In this document: positions 48,490 to 61,801 of the stretch, in pieces | Numbering within the stretch: position 1 is the stretch's first letter | Layout: each line of letters starts with the position of its first letter | Assembly (NCBI GenBank): GCA_007922305.1 | Contig: ML677333.1 | Location: 11,686,502-11,750,501 of the forward strand | Length of the DNA: 64,000 nucleotides | Direction: 5' to 3' | DNA from: Dermatemys mawii | Taxonomy: Eukaryota > Chordata > Testudines > Dermatemydidae | Made by a program: the position numbers and the translations under genes | The notes under the pieces: generated by a model | Told to the model about the DNA's origin: nothing | Seen by the model: only the letters and a program-made list of their open reading frames with translations | Database searches by the model: none

Positions 48490-51080
48490 CCTTAATCCCT
48501 TTGCTGAGCTGAATAAATATACCAGCACCCCAAATTCTGTTTCCTTGCTAATTCAGATGAATAATATTGAACAATATACTGTGGCTGTGACAAATGTGGA
48601 TCTCCTGGGAAGTCCTTTGCATGAGGTAGTTGGTTAGAAAGTGGTTTTAATTTTATCAAATTTTCTGGCTCTTGCCAACACCTTAAGAAGATTACACCTT
48701 CAATTAAGAGCTCCACATGTTAGAGAAAACTAAAATTAAAGCAAATAATTATAAAGAATAATACAGATGTGATAGGCAATTGGAGTGGGCCATATCAGCA
48801 TTTAGAGATTAATCAGAAAAAAATCTTGAAGGTTTAAACAGTAAGCTACCCCTCTGGTGTCCATGTAGATTTTTTTATGCAATTATAACTAAATGTCAAC
48901 TTAAAAAAATGAAAACTGAATGATTGCTTGGAAGTAGGAACAGCTATTCCTCCACCTACCTCTCAGCTGCTGTTTTATATAATGAATGAGTCTTCATTTA
49001 TAAAACATTTTTGTCATTCTCACCAAAATTAGAAAATAAGAGAGCAAAGGTGTTTCAGGATATCTAACTGATCTTAAATATTATGGTCTAGATTCTGATA
49101 AGCAGGATTTTGATACTCTTACATTGAATAGTTGGTTATAATTATCAGTGGAGCTGGTACACTATAATTAAGGTTAACTAATGCTTTTCATTGTAAGACC
49201 ATTTTCAGTTCCTTATAATATTGCAGAATTTGATCATTTGCAGTGAAGTTTTCCCTCCCATATATCTGCTTCCAGCTGAATTTATTAATAATTATTATTA
49301 TGAAAGCTTCAGCTAAAATGGTTCAACCAATTCTCAGAATGAGATTATGAAAAATACATATTTTGCCCATGTTAAAAAACAAAACAAAACAAAAAACCCC
49401 TTTACCACCATATAATTGAGACACACTGGTGTTTGGAAAAGGGGCTGGAAATTTGACTGAAGGACGAGGTAATGCTCTGGTGTCAGGAGTGTGCCTTTTT
49501 AACGGGAATGGCCAAATTTGGCAGATTTGCCAAAAATCTCTCATGCTCAAGAGAGACTTGTTAGAGTTTGGCAGCTAAGTTCATGGAAGGTTCTGTCTGC
49601 AGCAAACATGTTCCAGCCCAAGGATTGTTGGGCCAGTTACAGGAACTCAGATCAAGGAGAATGTCTACTATGCTCTCTGATCGCATTGAGGCAGAGTGGA
49701 GGAGGAAGCTGCTGGACTCAGATGCACAGCGGGGCAAGAGCCAGTGCGTGGCATGATGGGGATGTATAGGAGTAAAGATGGGGTACATAGTTGAAGGAAG
49801 GGATAAGAGAAGGAGCCAGAGCATGGGGTTTGATAAAAGTACAGGGAGGCCGGAGGGGCCACAAGTCTAATCACTAGAATACTCCCCTCTAGAACCTGAG
49901 TCACATCTTGACATTCCTCTGCTGTCAGCAAATAGGTATGATACCTGTTGACAAAGTGTCTCTCTAATCACCCTTTAGTGGCTGGCCATATTGAAGATAA
50001 CTGCCTGCTACTGCCACCAGTTACTCCATTAATTCAAGTGGTAGAGGTCTGTGCTGTGAATCTAAAAGTCCAGCCTCTGCCGATGAGCCATGTTGGGGTT
50101 AGTATGGATCACCATGATAGAAAGCACAATTTCTAATTTTATTTTTAATTAGGAATTTACATCCCAAAGACCTATGTTTAAAAACATTAAGGTTGCAGAG
50201 TGAAGCACTCAGAAATTAGGAAGTAACAGACGTAAGACTGGCTGTGCCACTTTAATTTGTCCCCTGTCTCGGTTGGCTTGACCTTGGGCTGGAGAGCATG
50301 GAGCTAAGCCAATCCTGGTGACAAGATAAGACTACCCGAAAGAAATTAGGGATTCCAGTACAAAGGCAGCAGGAAGCTTCAGAAAGGGAGTGGATGGTTT
50401 AGAGAGGTATCTGTGATTGCCAGATGTAGGAGGCCTTGTAATGAGCTAGGGAGGCCCAGTACAGGAGACTAGCCAGAGCTGGAACTGAGGAGAGACTTTG
50501 AGTTCTGCTTTGGACTAGCTCTGTTGTTGCCTTAATGAAAATTTAATTAAATGACTTTAGGCTGAGAAGGTGACTAGAAAATTTTGTTCTTAAAGGGGCT
50601 CTAGTGAAACGGAAATAGAGGGATAATACTACTGCTCTTACAGGGAGACTGTGAAGACAAGGTCATTAATGTTTGTGAAGCATTAAAATACAGGGAGAGA
50701 AGCACCAGGAGGAAGCGAATAATATTATACTCAGTTCGCATTGTGTGTGTTGTATGTTACCTGGGACACATTCCCCAGCAGGAGATGCCATCATCTCAGG
50801 AAGAGGTGACAAGTAAAAAAACCAAAAAACAAGTAGAAACAGAAACTGAAAATACTGATGTTGCTTACCATTAAGAAGGGAGAAAAATGAATTATTTGTA
50901 GCAGTTAGATACACATGGCTCCCCTAAAGTTACAGCTATTTATCTCTCTCAAAATTCGAGTCAGCTACTAGAAGAGGATGCTGAGAAATGTTCCAATGCA
51001 AGAACGAACCTAAACCAGAGATTTCCATGGTGATAAGGTACTTGTTGTTTGATACAAATATTTGGGGAGTATCCTAGACA
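48490..51080. other. Intergenic DNA
   Basis: No recognisable gene. A short A-rich ACAAA repeat lies at 49374-49398. The 49560-50130 and 50240-50560 stretches read like old repeat sequence but could not be classified. Confidence 0.4.
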
Positions 51081-51084
51081 GTGC

Positions 51085-51600
51085 TGGAGAATGCTCAAAA
51101 GATATGGACATTCACATAATGGCAGAAACTGCCATATTTAGGACCCTTCAGTGACTTCTGTGGGGACAGCATGACATCAATCTTGCTACAAAGTTGCAGA
51201 TCTATACCAACTCTGTTGTATGGAAGCAAAAGGTGGGCACTGAGGAAGGCTGAAGAACATCAGATTGATGTTTTCATTTCTCATCCTCTTCATCCGCTAC
51301 TCCATATAAAGTGGCAGGACAAGATCAGAAATGAGGCTATTCAGAACTGACCCCAGTAACTACCTCCATCAGCATTACTTTCCTTTTTGCTCTTTTCTTG
51401 GTATGCCCATATTACTAGAATGGAACACCAACAAATTCCAAAGCATGTTTACCAAACAAAGCCACTACACAGCTGGCAATCAACTGTGCACCATAAACTT
51501 CCGTAGTGTAATAAAATTGCCAGTGATGGATATAAACTGAATATTCAGGCAGACCACCTTGAAGGAGATTGATCCGGGTGGTGCTTGATCTGCAAGGAAG
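51085..51600 (+). pseudogene. RTE-like LINE relic, C-terminal part of reverse transcriptase ORF
   Basis: One frame (51204-51350) reads LLYGSKRWALRKAEEHQID and LLHIKWQDKIRNEAIQN before a stop. Just upstream another frame gives WGQHDINLATKLQIY. About 50-150 nt downstream, frames give MEHQQIPKHVYQTKPLHSW. These match in order the region behind the RT domain of non-LTR elements carrying 'LYGSEtWtLrkad', 'IrWqDkvtNeev' and 'RWxGHvxRM' motifs (RTE-type by recollection). Stops and frame changes show it is long dead. CR1 coding sequence lacks these motifs, so this is a separate LINE lineage. Confidence 0.6.
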
Positions 51601-52496
51601 CCATATCCCTGTGGGATTTGCCATGATGATGAAGAAAATACTTGGTGAGAAGATTGCAGATTTTACCTTAAAATCTCTCAAAATATTTTGGGGAACAAAG
51701 TAGAAGGTATTCTGAGAGAGGAGAAAGAGTGCAGAAGATTTTCAAAGTGATATCCTTTGGCTTTCCTCATACACTGTGTATATTATAAAATCCAGATGTT
51801 TTTATGCAGTCATCGCTTCCTGTCCTGTGGATTCACCATCATCTCATCACCCATCTATTAATCTTCATGAGAAAGTTTTTAAAAAAGACAACAAACAAGA
51901 TAATTGTGAAACAGAAAACATTTTCATACCACTTCCCATGAGAAACTGCTCCCAGGGAGCAGTATCCTTCTTTTACATAGCACTGACCTGGTCTTAGTGT
52001 GCTTTTGTTTTGTTATCCTTCCATTCTCCATGACTTGGTGGGATTTCATGTGGACTCGGGGACTGCCTGTCCAGAGCTCACTGTAGGATCAGGGGCTTAC
52101 ATTGTAAAACCTTCAGATGCTTGATTTTATGCTTGCTTGTAACAGAGCCTTACACGCCTGCAATGCAGGAAAATAATAGACAATAAAAATAATAGAAAAG
52201 GTGCTATCTAAAAATAAGCTGTATTTATAACATGACATTTAAGTTATTTCTACTCCATATGTTGAAAGAATAAATAAAATATGTTCTATTCACTGGAAAT
52301 AACACAATATAATCACTATAATATACTGTAGGGAGTTACTGTGCAATGGCAGCTCACCTTGTTGAATGACAATACAGGGCTGTTAGCCTTTTGCCTAGCA
52401 ATACACCTAGGCATATGACTAAGATTACACAATAGCATACACCCTGTCGTATTGCTTAATTAGGATTTGGCAAATGTTTTTCTCAGAAGTTACTAT

Positions 52497-52608
52497 GGCC
52501 CTAATTCTGCAAACACACTTCCATGTTTAAATAATCCCATGGATGGGAATGGGACTATTTGTGAGAGTCAAGTTGAGCATGTGAGTAAGCATTTGCAGGA
52601 TCAGGGCC
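52497..52608. mobile_element. Palindromic MITE
   Basis: Ends GGCCCTAATTCTGCAAA and TTTGCAGGATCAGGGCC are inverted repeats (15 of 17). No target duplication was confirmed. Confidence 0.55.
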
Positions 52609-53629
52609 TGTGTGTCTCTTGGGTTCTCTCACAGAAACGAGGGCTGCTGCCAACGGAAACATGTTTGGTTAGCTAACATAGCACCTTTGCAGTTTAACAG
52701 AGTAAAGGTTCTGAGATTCTTAATTATTTAACCAGTGAGATGTGGCAAATGGTTATGGTGTCAATATTTCTACAGCTAAGGAGCATAGTAAAGAATAAAA
52801 TAGAGAGGCTTTCTGTAAGCTCCCTTATGCAATATTTAGTGCATGCATTCCCCCTAGAGTACCGCATTACAATTACAGTAGATACAATTATATCTAAAAT
52901 TATTGATAAATATTCATACACATAATAGCTAGATCTTTACATAAAAGTTTTTTTTTTAATTTTAGGTGGATATAAATATTCATGAAAGGTGTTGGACTGA
53001 CAGCAGCAGAATCCAAAGCCTCTCTTCAGACAGGGTGGGGTTGTGCTCTGATTCTGGCTACTCAGGGATGGGAAGGGAGTAAGGACTGCTCCCTCTCATG
53101 TTGTGTGGCCAGAACAAGGATCAAACAGAATTTCAGCTGCTGAGTTCAGGGTCTTCTACTGATCAACTTCCCATGCAAGGAAAAACGTCACAGGAGAATA
53201 AGTGTGTTGTAGCCCAATGCCCCTTTGCAGTTGCTCCATGGTGGGAGCTAAGCTGCATCTCTTAATTGAGGTAAAGACCTTCAAGGACAATTGCTGTTCT
53301 TACCTCTCAAGGAGAGCCCTCAAGGCACTCTGCTTTTTTAGGTTTCCCCTCTGGTAGTACAGTTCGTATAATATACAAACTAGCCCTCAGTGAACAGGGA
53401 CAGTACAAGGTTCTCCACCTTCTCTCCCAATATAAAACTTCAGTCCTAATACCATTCAATATGCCCAGCACATTACTGACTTAGGAGTAAAACCATCTTT
53501 GTACATTAACAACTATTCCAGGAGCCTTCTTCCCAGTCTCCCCCATACCTTCACTGCACTGCTTACAGTGAATTTTGGGACAAGAAAACTCAACCACAAA
53601 TATATAATAATTCTTTGTACTTATGTAGC

Positions 53630-53775
53630 ACCCTTCATCCAAACAGTGGAACATGTTTTACTAAACAAAGATGGATAAAAGTTATAAAGTAACTTGAACA
53701 AGGTCGCAGAGCAGGTCAGTGGTAGAGATGGAAATAGAACTGTCATCTGACACTCAGTTCCCTATAAGCTCAAAT
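53630..53775 (+). mobile_element. MIR-like CORE-SINE relic
   Basis: TTATGTAGCACCCTTCATCC, then AAGTAACTTGAACAAGGTC and AGCAGGTCAGTGGTAGAG, the order expected in MIR-type elements. Confidence 0.5.
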
Positions 53776-56384
53776 GATGTACTTGGGCCTCATTCATTGC
53801 CTCTGCACTAGAGTGGATTTAACACCTACTGAATAGTCCATATGGGTCAGTGCTACAACATTTCCCCAAAATATACTTCTGGATTTTTGAAAGCCTATTC
53901 TTAAAGCATGTGCATGTCCTTTTGTCTTGACTTTCTGTGGCTATTCTAGTGAGTGAGTTTACAGGCAGGAATGCATATAGAAAAACTTAATTGACAGCCC
54001 AGTCTAGAATGAGCTTCATCTGCTTTGTATTATAAAGGCATGTATTCTATTCAATTAATGGTATAATTATTTGATAATTCCAGATCCTGCTTCCACCACT
54101 ACAGGAGTCTGCCCTTGCTTCTTAACCAAGCATAGGCATAAGCTCCCCGTTTGAACAGCTTTACAGAAAGAAGAGAGAAGAAAAGGAAGACAGACCAGTG
54201 ACTACGGAAGATAACACACCTTACGGTGTGTAATTTTAGCTATGTACTAACGAATGCTTGGTTGGGCCTTGACAATCTCGCCTTAGACACCAGGAACACA
54301 AGTTCCAAAGGAATCTTTTACATACTAGCCTAAGCGATAGAGTTTACCTAGAGACTGGCCTCAAATTGAGTGGATGAGCTCCAACTGAGAGTGGTGGAAG
54401 GATTGTGTAAGGAGATTTACTTTAGTCACTCAAATGTTTGTGTGGGAAGAACTTGGATTGCCTAGTAAGCCTCTAGGAAAGGAGTGGTGCAATGTCAGGT
54501 TCTGTAGTACTGCCAGAAAGGAATTTATTCCCTATGGGTGAAATTCACACCTCCTCTGCACAAACAGATCCTAAATAAACAGGCTTTGTGTCTTGAATAC
54601 TGCAGGAGTTGATGAATGGAATCCACTCACCGCCCTTGAACTAGAATAGGGCCTGCAACCTCTTTGCGGTCTTATGACGGGGGACTGAGGCATTCTTGGC
54701 CACTGGATATGGTTAAGTGTGGATCCAATAGCCATGTCGCCAGTCTTGCATATTCAAAGCCAGTGCAGAACTTACCCACTGATAGGACTCACTGCGTGAG
54801 CATCCCATTTGTACCCTTCTCTTCTATGGCTTCTGCTTGGGATCCACCAATGAGAACTTTTATTCAATCTGCAGGTCACCCAAGCACATGTGCTTAAATT
54901 TGGCTGTACTCCAATAAGTGAGTCTAGGAATATGGTATTGTGGAACTCCATGTTCATTGTGTCTAGATGATTTCTAGATTAAATGTTCTCTATTTACAAA
55001 TCAAAGGATGTTTGCTATTTCACTTTGCCAGCCCTGCAGACATGACCTGGGACCTGAAAAATCACACTGGCTTCTACTCTCTTTGAATGTCATTATCACT
55101 AAATAAAGATCTAGCAAGAAAAAGTGTTACCCACTTGAACAAACCCCATTCATCTGAAGGGGATGAGATTGACATATGTGAACTACATTTTTTATATCAT
55201 CATCATCTTCATGAATTTTGATTTTTAAAGAGAAGTTCCACTCTTTTAATAATCATCACAATGGCTTTTATCCACCCCTGAATCTCTTTGTCTATAAAGA
55301 TGGAGCTAAAATCTGCACTTAACAACAAGGTGAAAAGATATCAAGTAATACAGAATATATTTCATTACACTGAGTTTAAGAAATATTCCTGTACACCTCA
55401 AGTTTCTCCATTAGCAAGTCAGATTAAGACATTCTCTTTTAGATAGGTGGCCAAATGGCAGGATTATCACTTTACAAACCTGATCCAAAATCCATTGAAT
55501 TCAGCGGAAGTGATCTAAGTGACCAAAGAAAGTTTGAGGCTGCAACCCTCTCTCATATAACTAATTTTACTGAAGCGAGTAAAGGTTGGGGAATTATGTT
55601 CTATATTAGTACAATTTATATCTATACTTGAATATTCTAGTTTCAATACTGTCTCTCAAAATATCTATACAGTCTTTACAATAATAATTTATTAAGAAAA
55701 CATTTTGCCATGTAGTTAACAATGAGGGTTAAAGCTCAGCTCTATAAACACATATGCATGAGTAGCTAGTACTGTAAATTACTCTCATGAGCTCCAAAGT
55801 ACTATTCACTCATGTAAAATTACTTGTGTACTAAGTATTTGCAGAATCATGGGTTTAAATAGCATCTTTGTCAGAAATTAAAGAGAACAAGCACATTCAA
55901 ACTTACGAGTACGTGCAACGGTAAAGAAAAAAGTTACTCAACACAAAACATTCAAGAACATGAGGATTGCTGCTAAAATGCAGAAATATCTTGGTATGCA
56001 GGGATAAATGTAGGTTTTTCTGTTACGTTGTAAGCACAGACTCAGCTTGAAAGCATGCTACAGTTTATGCTCTAAAAGAGCAATATTTTTTAGCTTTGGT
56101 ATTTACAGCAGCAGGGTGTATTACAAACTTTTTGATTAAGCAACATTGGCTATAAGAAAAGCTCAGAGCTCAACTGGATGTAGCACATTTTTAGGAAGTT
56201 ACTATGCCAACTCAAAAAATGACGTGAAAAATAAATATCAAAAGTTTTAAAGAAAATAGTTTGAAGTTAAAACAAAACAAAAAAAATTGAGCAAGTTAAT
56301 TAACTTCGTCAGACTGTCTGCTTTTATGTCACTGGTTCTTTATGGTGGCTCATGGTGAATTGGGGGTCTGATGTGTTGCTTTGT

Positions 56385-56420
56385 TTGTGTATGTATGTGT
56401 GTGTATATATATATATATGT
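56385..56420. repeat. (TG)n(TA)n microsatellite
   Basis: TGTATGTATGTGTGTGTATA passing into a TA run. Confidence 0.9.
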
Positions 56421-56449
56421 CCTTTACTGCTATCTTTAATATTTAGAGA

Positions 56450-56625
56450 TCTGGGGTCCATTCTTGGCTCTGCTGACAACCTCCAGTTTGATATTGGTTA
56501 AGTCACTTTACCTTTCAGTTTTCCAGGGTATAGGATGAAGGTAAATATACGTATGAAACATCTTGAGATCTGAAGTGAGATGTGCTATGTAAGAGTTAAG
56601 TTTTATTATTATTGTTCACTGCCTT
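56450..56625 (+). mobile_element. MIR-like CORE-SINE relic
   Basis: TTGGCTCTGCTGACAACC, TTAAGTCACTTTACC, ACATCTTGAGATCTGAAG and a tail of TTTTATTATTATTG follow the family order. Confidence 0.6.
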
Positions 56626-58689
56626 AGTTAATGAAGTATTTGCAGTAGAGGTTATTCTTTCTCTCTCTCTAAATACTCCCATACCCCCAAAATACAAAAC
56701 TGCCACTCTTTATATCTGTAGTCCTGTTTCCATACTTTGCTTTCTGTACTGTGTTCCAAATTATTTTAGAACTTAGAATCTACAAGTAATCTTGGATGTG
56801 GGTAGTGCTACTTTAAGGGGATTTAAATAATTTCTAGAATACCCCTCTTCAGTGCAGCTATAATAGAAAGAAGTGGATTTGTTTTGATGTTGACTTTCCA
56901 GGGCCCAAATCTACGGTATATAGCCTATATAATTCAACAGAGATTAAGCCCAGATCCACAAAGGTAGTTAAGCACTTAAACTCGAGATTAAATCTCAGTT
57001 TTGGCTCCACTGCCATCTATGATGCTCCTGTCAAACCCAGTAGGCATCTGAACTCACTCAGCACCTGAATTTTCAGTGTGAAATGTCTCTAGGAATCTAT
57101 GTTTCTGACTCTGAGCATGTGCACTGCTGCCTCCCTCTAGGTGTCTGGACACCAATCTCTCACTTAAACCCCGGAGTGATTCACGAACTGGGGGAAGATG
57201 GGCTTTTGGGTGCCTAAATTACATGTGGGGCCCAATCCGATAGGCGTGCTCAGTGGCTATCAGATCGCGTTCCATTCAAAATCCAGTGGAGGAGGTGATT
57301 TGAAACAGCAGCATGTCAAAGCGCATTAGGGAAGCTTAGTGCACAGCAGTAGGGTCCAGGCACACAGTGTTTGGCACACTGGAGAATTACACCTTTGCTC
57401 GCCACCCAGTAAGTTCTCATATAGACAGGCCCCGAAATTAATGTTAGCTCATAAATGAACTAATTAAGGCACTTGTAAATTCTCAGAGGAGAGTAAGTGC
57501 TGTAATTGTGGGGAGTATACATTGTATTCTTCGTATGCAACAAAGTATTTAAATCCCCGATATAAATAGGAAAAATTAACTCAACCTTTACTATATACCC
57601 CTAGCTGGAGCTTTCTTAAGTATGCTGGCATTTATATAAATTAATCAAAAATACAAATATATTAATTTTTTTCCCTAGCCATCCTATTTCAGGAATATAG
57701 TTTCCTATTAAGATCTATAGGATGCTCAAAAAATAAATAAATCAAATCCCTCGCCCTCTCCCCCAAAAAAACTATAAAAAAGCTATGGTACAGTACGGCT
57801 TCGTAATTAAGGCTGTATTACAGATTTCAATTTTTAACAGGATATTTGAAACTTTATTTAATAAAAATGTAAATGAAATGACAAAAACCAAAAGATAGAA
57901 TATAAACTTTGAGTTGAATTTAAATTTCTTGAAGGTTTTTGGGGGAAAGCGTATGTCCTGCTGCAACATTAACTATCACTACACATTGTTTGTTAATTTT
58001 CTTTCAAATTCTAGAAACTTTCCTACATTAGGATGCTCCCATTGCAATCACTGGGATTGTTTAAATTTACTTCAGGGGGAGCAGCAGCAGGCTTTTAGTG
58101 AAGAGGGGTCTCTGGTGGATGGATTCAGAGGAAAGGTATGCAGTTGTTGAATTAGTAACATGACACTGAAACACCAGCTGCCTTTCTTTATTCATAGCTT
58201 GAGGTGGAGTAGGAGGAAGAGGAGGAGGTAGTAAGTGGAGGACATTGGATTGTGCAATACATGTAGGAATAATGCCAACATAAAGAGGGGAAAAAATGTA
58301 AGCAGCAGCCTGAACACGGAGTACTTTACACAAGTTGGATGAATGTTCAACTGTGTCCTGCATGGGTCATGTATAACAGGAACAAGGATGATATTTCTAG
58401 CTGTGTGCTCGTGGGACGTAAATGTAGTATAATAATCCACACAACATATGTGACAATAATTAACACTTCACTCTTCTATAGTGCTTTCAACCACACAGTT
58501 CTAAGTATTTGTTTAGAGTCCTTTATGCATTAATTTACCCATCCCTCTGTACTTAAAATTCAGGGTACTCAGTTTGCCCTTTTCTGATCCTGGCTCCCCA
58601 GGAGGTCTAGGAAATTTTGGTCATGGCAGACTGCCATCTTTAATATATTCAGTTCCGAATGGTTATTTTTAAAATCTGTCCAGAATATA

Positions 58690-58800
58690 GGGTCAATTCT
58701 CTGACGCTGTTTGCACCATTGTAAATCTGCAACTCCATTGATTTCAGTGAAGTTATTCACGATTTATAGGCGTATAAATGAGAAGAGAATCAGCTCCGTC
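58690..58800. mobile_element. Palindromic MITE relic
   Basis: GGTCAATTCTCTGACGC and GAAGAGAATCAGCTCC bracket the block TCCATTGATTTCAGTGAAG, with CACCATTGTAAATC mirrored by ATTTATAGGCG. Confidence 0.45.
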
Positions 58801-59705
58801 TTTAAATATTTGAATGGGGTAAATGCCAAGTAGGGTTGGAAATTATTTAGCCTGGTAATGGGAGGTATAATTAGGCATACTTGGATGAAATTAAGGAAAA
58901 ATAACACAGCATGAAAAAAACACTCTTCTTAACAGCAACATCTATTATACTGTGGAATAGTCGCTCAAAGAGAAATGATGGAAAGCACTAGGGGACAAAG
59001 TAGATGACACAATAGGCCTTTTATCTCTAATTCCATGGGTCAGATTATGTATTACTCAGAGGGCAGGGATATCATGGTAAATCCATAAACATTGTCCAGA
59101 ATTTGCCATGAGGTGAGGATGGAGCCATCATTGACACTCCCTTCAAACCTGCAGAAGTCCTTTTGTTTAATCAGAGGTTTAGGATGGCGGTTTCATTTGG
59201 CAGATTAAAACCCGAAGAGGAGTATCCATTCACCGCATCACTCCCTCCAAAACCACGTGGATGAAATGCAGAGACAAAATTCCTCGATACTTTAAATGAC
59301 TGCTTCTAGGAGCAGCTGGTACAGGAACCCACAAGGAGAGAAGCAACTTTTGATTTAGTCCTAAGTGGAGCATAAGAACTGGTCCAAGAGGTAACTATAA
59401 CAGGACCGCTTGGAAATAGTGATCATAATATAATAACATTTAACATTCCTGTGGTGGGAACAACACCTCAGCAGCCCAAAACTGTGGCATTTAATTTCAA
59501 AAAGGGGAACTATGCAAAAAATGAGGGGGTTAGTTAAATGGAAATTAATAGGTAAAGTGACTAAAGTGAAATCCCTGCAAGCTGCATGGACACTTTTCAA
59601 AGACACCATAATAAAGGCCCAACTTCAATGTATACCCCAAATTAAAAAAAAAGTCAAAGAATTAAAAAAGAGCCACTGTGGCTTAAAAACCGTATAAAAG
59701 AAGCA

Positions 59706-60977
59706 GTGAGAGATAAAAAGGCATCTTTTAAAAAGTGGAAGTCAAATCCTCCTGAAGTAACTGGAGAGGAGCATAAACACTGCCAAATTAAGTGTAAAAA
59801 TGTAATAAGAAAAGCCAAAATGGACTTTGAAGAGCAGCTAGCCAGAAACTCAAAACGTAATAATAAAATGTTTTTTAAATACGTCAGAAGCAGGAAGCCT
59901 ACTAAACAACCAGTGGGTCCCCTGGATGATAGAGATACAAAAGGAGCACTTAAAGATGATAAAGTCATTGAGGAGAAACTAAATGAATTCTTTGCTTCCG
60001 TCTTCACGGCTGAGGACATTAGGGAGATTCCCAAACCTGAGCCGTCTTTTGTAGTTGACAAATCTGAGGAATTGTCACAGATTGAAGTGTCACTAGAGGA
60101 GGTTTTGGAACTAATTGATAAACTTAACTGTAACAAGTCACCGGGACCAGATGGCATTCACCCAAGAGTTCTGAAGGAACTCAAATGTGAAATTGCGGAA
60201 CTGTTAACTAGGGTTTGTAACCTGTCCTTTAAATTGGCTTTTGTACCCAACAACTGGAAGATAGCTAATGTAACGCCGATATTTAAAAAGGGCTCTAGAG
60301 GTGATTCCAGCAATTACAGACCAGTAAGTCTAGTGTCCGTACCAGGCAAATTAGTTGAAACAATAGTAAAGAATAAAATTGTCAGGCACATAGAAGAACA
60401 TAAGTTGCTGAGCAAAAGTCAGCATGGTTTCTGTAAAGGGAAATCATGTCTTACTAATCTATTAGAGTTCTTTGAAGGGGTCAACAAACATATGGACAAG
60501 GGGGATCCAGTAGACGTAGTGTACCTAGATTTTAAGAAAGCCTTTGACAAGGTCCCTCACCAAAGGCTCTTACGTAAATTAAATTGCCATGGGATTAGAG
60601 GGAAGATCCTTTCGTGGATTGAGAACTGGTTAAAAGACAGGGAACAAAGGGTAGGAATAAATGGTAAATTTTCAGAATGGAGAGGGGTAACTAGTGGTGT
60701 TCCCCAAGGGTCAGTCCTAGGACCAATCCTATTCAACTTATTCATAAATGATTTGGAGGAAGGGGTAAACAGTGAGGTGGGAAAGTTTGCAGATGATACT
60801 AAACTGCTCAAAATAGTTAAGACCCAAGCAGACTGTGAAGAACTTCAAAAAGATCTCACGAAACTAAATGATTGGGCAACAAAATGGCAAATGAAATTTA
60901 ATGTGGTTAAATGTAAAGTAATGCACATTGGAAAAAATAACCCCCACTATACATACAATATGATGGGGCTAATTTAG
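59706..60977 (+). pseudogene. CR1 ORF2 reverse transcriptase (open frame, frameshifted at both ends)
   Basis: 423-codon open stretch covering the reverse transcriptase that copies CR1 RNA at a nicked target site. Visible motifs are NKSPGPDGIHPRVL (residues about 143-156), VTPIFKKGS and NYRPVSL (finger motifs), VVYLDFKKAFDKVPH with the catalytic Asp near residue 275, SGVPQGSVLGPILF, and FADD near residue 361 holding the catalytic Asp pair. The open frame has no true ATG here because it is only the middle of ORF2. Upstream, a one-base change in the A run near 59665 separates it from the nuclease-coding frame. Downstream, a one-base loss near 60966 ends it early. All catalytic residues remain, but the ORF as a whole is broken. 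Confidence 0.85.
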
Positions 60978-61012
60978 CTACAACTAATCAGGAAAAAGAT
61001 CTTGGAGTCATC

Positions 61013-61599
61013 GTGGATAGTTCTCTGAAGACGTCTATGCAGTGTGTAGCAGCAGTCAAAAAAGCAAACAGGATGTTAGGAATCATTAGAAAAGGGATAG
61101 AGAATAAGACAGAGAATATCTTATTGCCCTTCTACAAATCCATGATGTGCCCACATCTTGAATATTGTGTACAAATGTGGTCTCCTCATCTCAAAATGGA
61201 TATACTGGCATTAGAAAAGGTTCAGAGAAGGGTAACTAAAATGATTAGGGTTTGGAACGGGTCCCATATGAGGAGAGATTAAAGAGGCTAGGATTTCTTA
61301 GCTTGGAAAAGAGGAGACTAAGGGGAGATATGATAGAGGTATATAAAATTATGAGTGGTGTGGAGAAAGTGAATAAGGAAAAGTTATTTACTTGTTCCCA
61401 TAATAGAAGAACTAAGGGCCACCCAATGAAATTAGTGGGCAGCAGGTTTAAAACAAATAAAAGGAAGTTCTTCTTCACACAGCGCACAGTCAACCTGTGG
61501 AACTCCTTGCCTGAGGAGGTTGTGAAGGCTAGGACTATAACAGGGTTTAAAAGAGAACTGGATAAATTTATGGAGGTTAAGTCCATTAATCGCTATTAG
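61013..61599 (+). pseudogene. CR1 ORF2 C-terminal region, two frames
   Basis: Continues the element after the frameshift at about 60966: VAAVKKANRMLGIIRKG and LEYCVQMWSPHLK (61013-61250). A further one-base shift near 61250 leads to [36 protein letters not shown] and the terminal stop at 61597-61599. These are the conserved post-RT motifs of CR1. Apart from the indels, few in-frame stops have accumulated. Confidence 0.8.
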
Positions 61600-61801
61600 C
61601 CAGGCTGGGTAAGGAATGGTGTCCCTAGCCTCTGTTTGTCAGAGAGGGGTGATGGATGGCAGGAGAGAGATCACTTGATCATTACCTGTTAGGTTCACTC
61701 ACTCCGGGGCATCTGGCACTGGCCACTGTCAGTACACAGGATACTGGGCTAGATGGACCTTTGGTCTGACCCAGTATGGCCTTTCTTATGTTCTTATGTT
61801 C

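Larger units (their letters stand above)
51601..59170. other. Intergenic DNA with scattered small repeats
   Basis: No gene found. Small features inside are a palindromic MITE (52497-52608), MIR-like pieces (53630-53775, 56450-56625, 58455-58525), a TG/TA microsatellite (56385-56420) and palindromic MITE relics around 56945-57250 and 58690-58800. Confidence 0.5.
59180..61801 (+). mobile_element. CR1 LINE, 5'-truncated, nearly complete ORF2
   Basis: Plus-strand non-LTR retrotransposon of about 2.6 kb. It begins inside the endonuclease-coding part (a GPLGNSDHNIITF segment around 59405-59445, the C-terminal Asp-His end of the nuclease). It continues through the reverse transcriptase and C-terminal region and ends at 61801 in two copies of TTCTTATG, the octamer tail typical of CR1. 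The CR1 start is approximate; no clear target duplication was found, as usual for CR1. Good preservation suggests a fairly recent insertion. Confidence 0.85.

Noticed and set aside
49568..49756. Frame with a plausible-looking helix (QLQELRSRRMSTMLSDRIEAEW)
   Set aside because: Only 62 codons, no flanking splice signals that extend it, no recognised family; overlapping frames on both strands are equally open.
49985..50130. Possible second tRNA-derived SINE (CAAGTGGTAGAGGTCTGTGC)
   Set aside because: Some A-box likeness, but no B box or SINE body could be followed.
59654..60157. 167-codon minus-strand frame
   Set aside because: Serine/leucine-rich antisense shadow of the CR1 reverse transcriptase frame.
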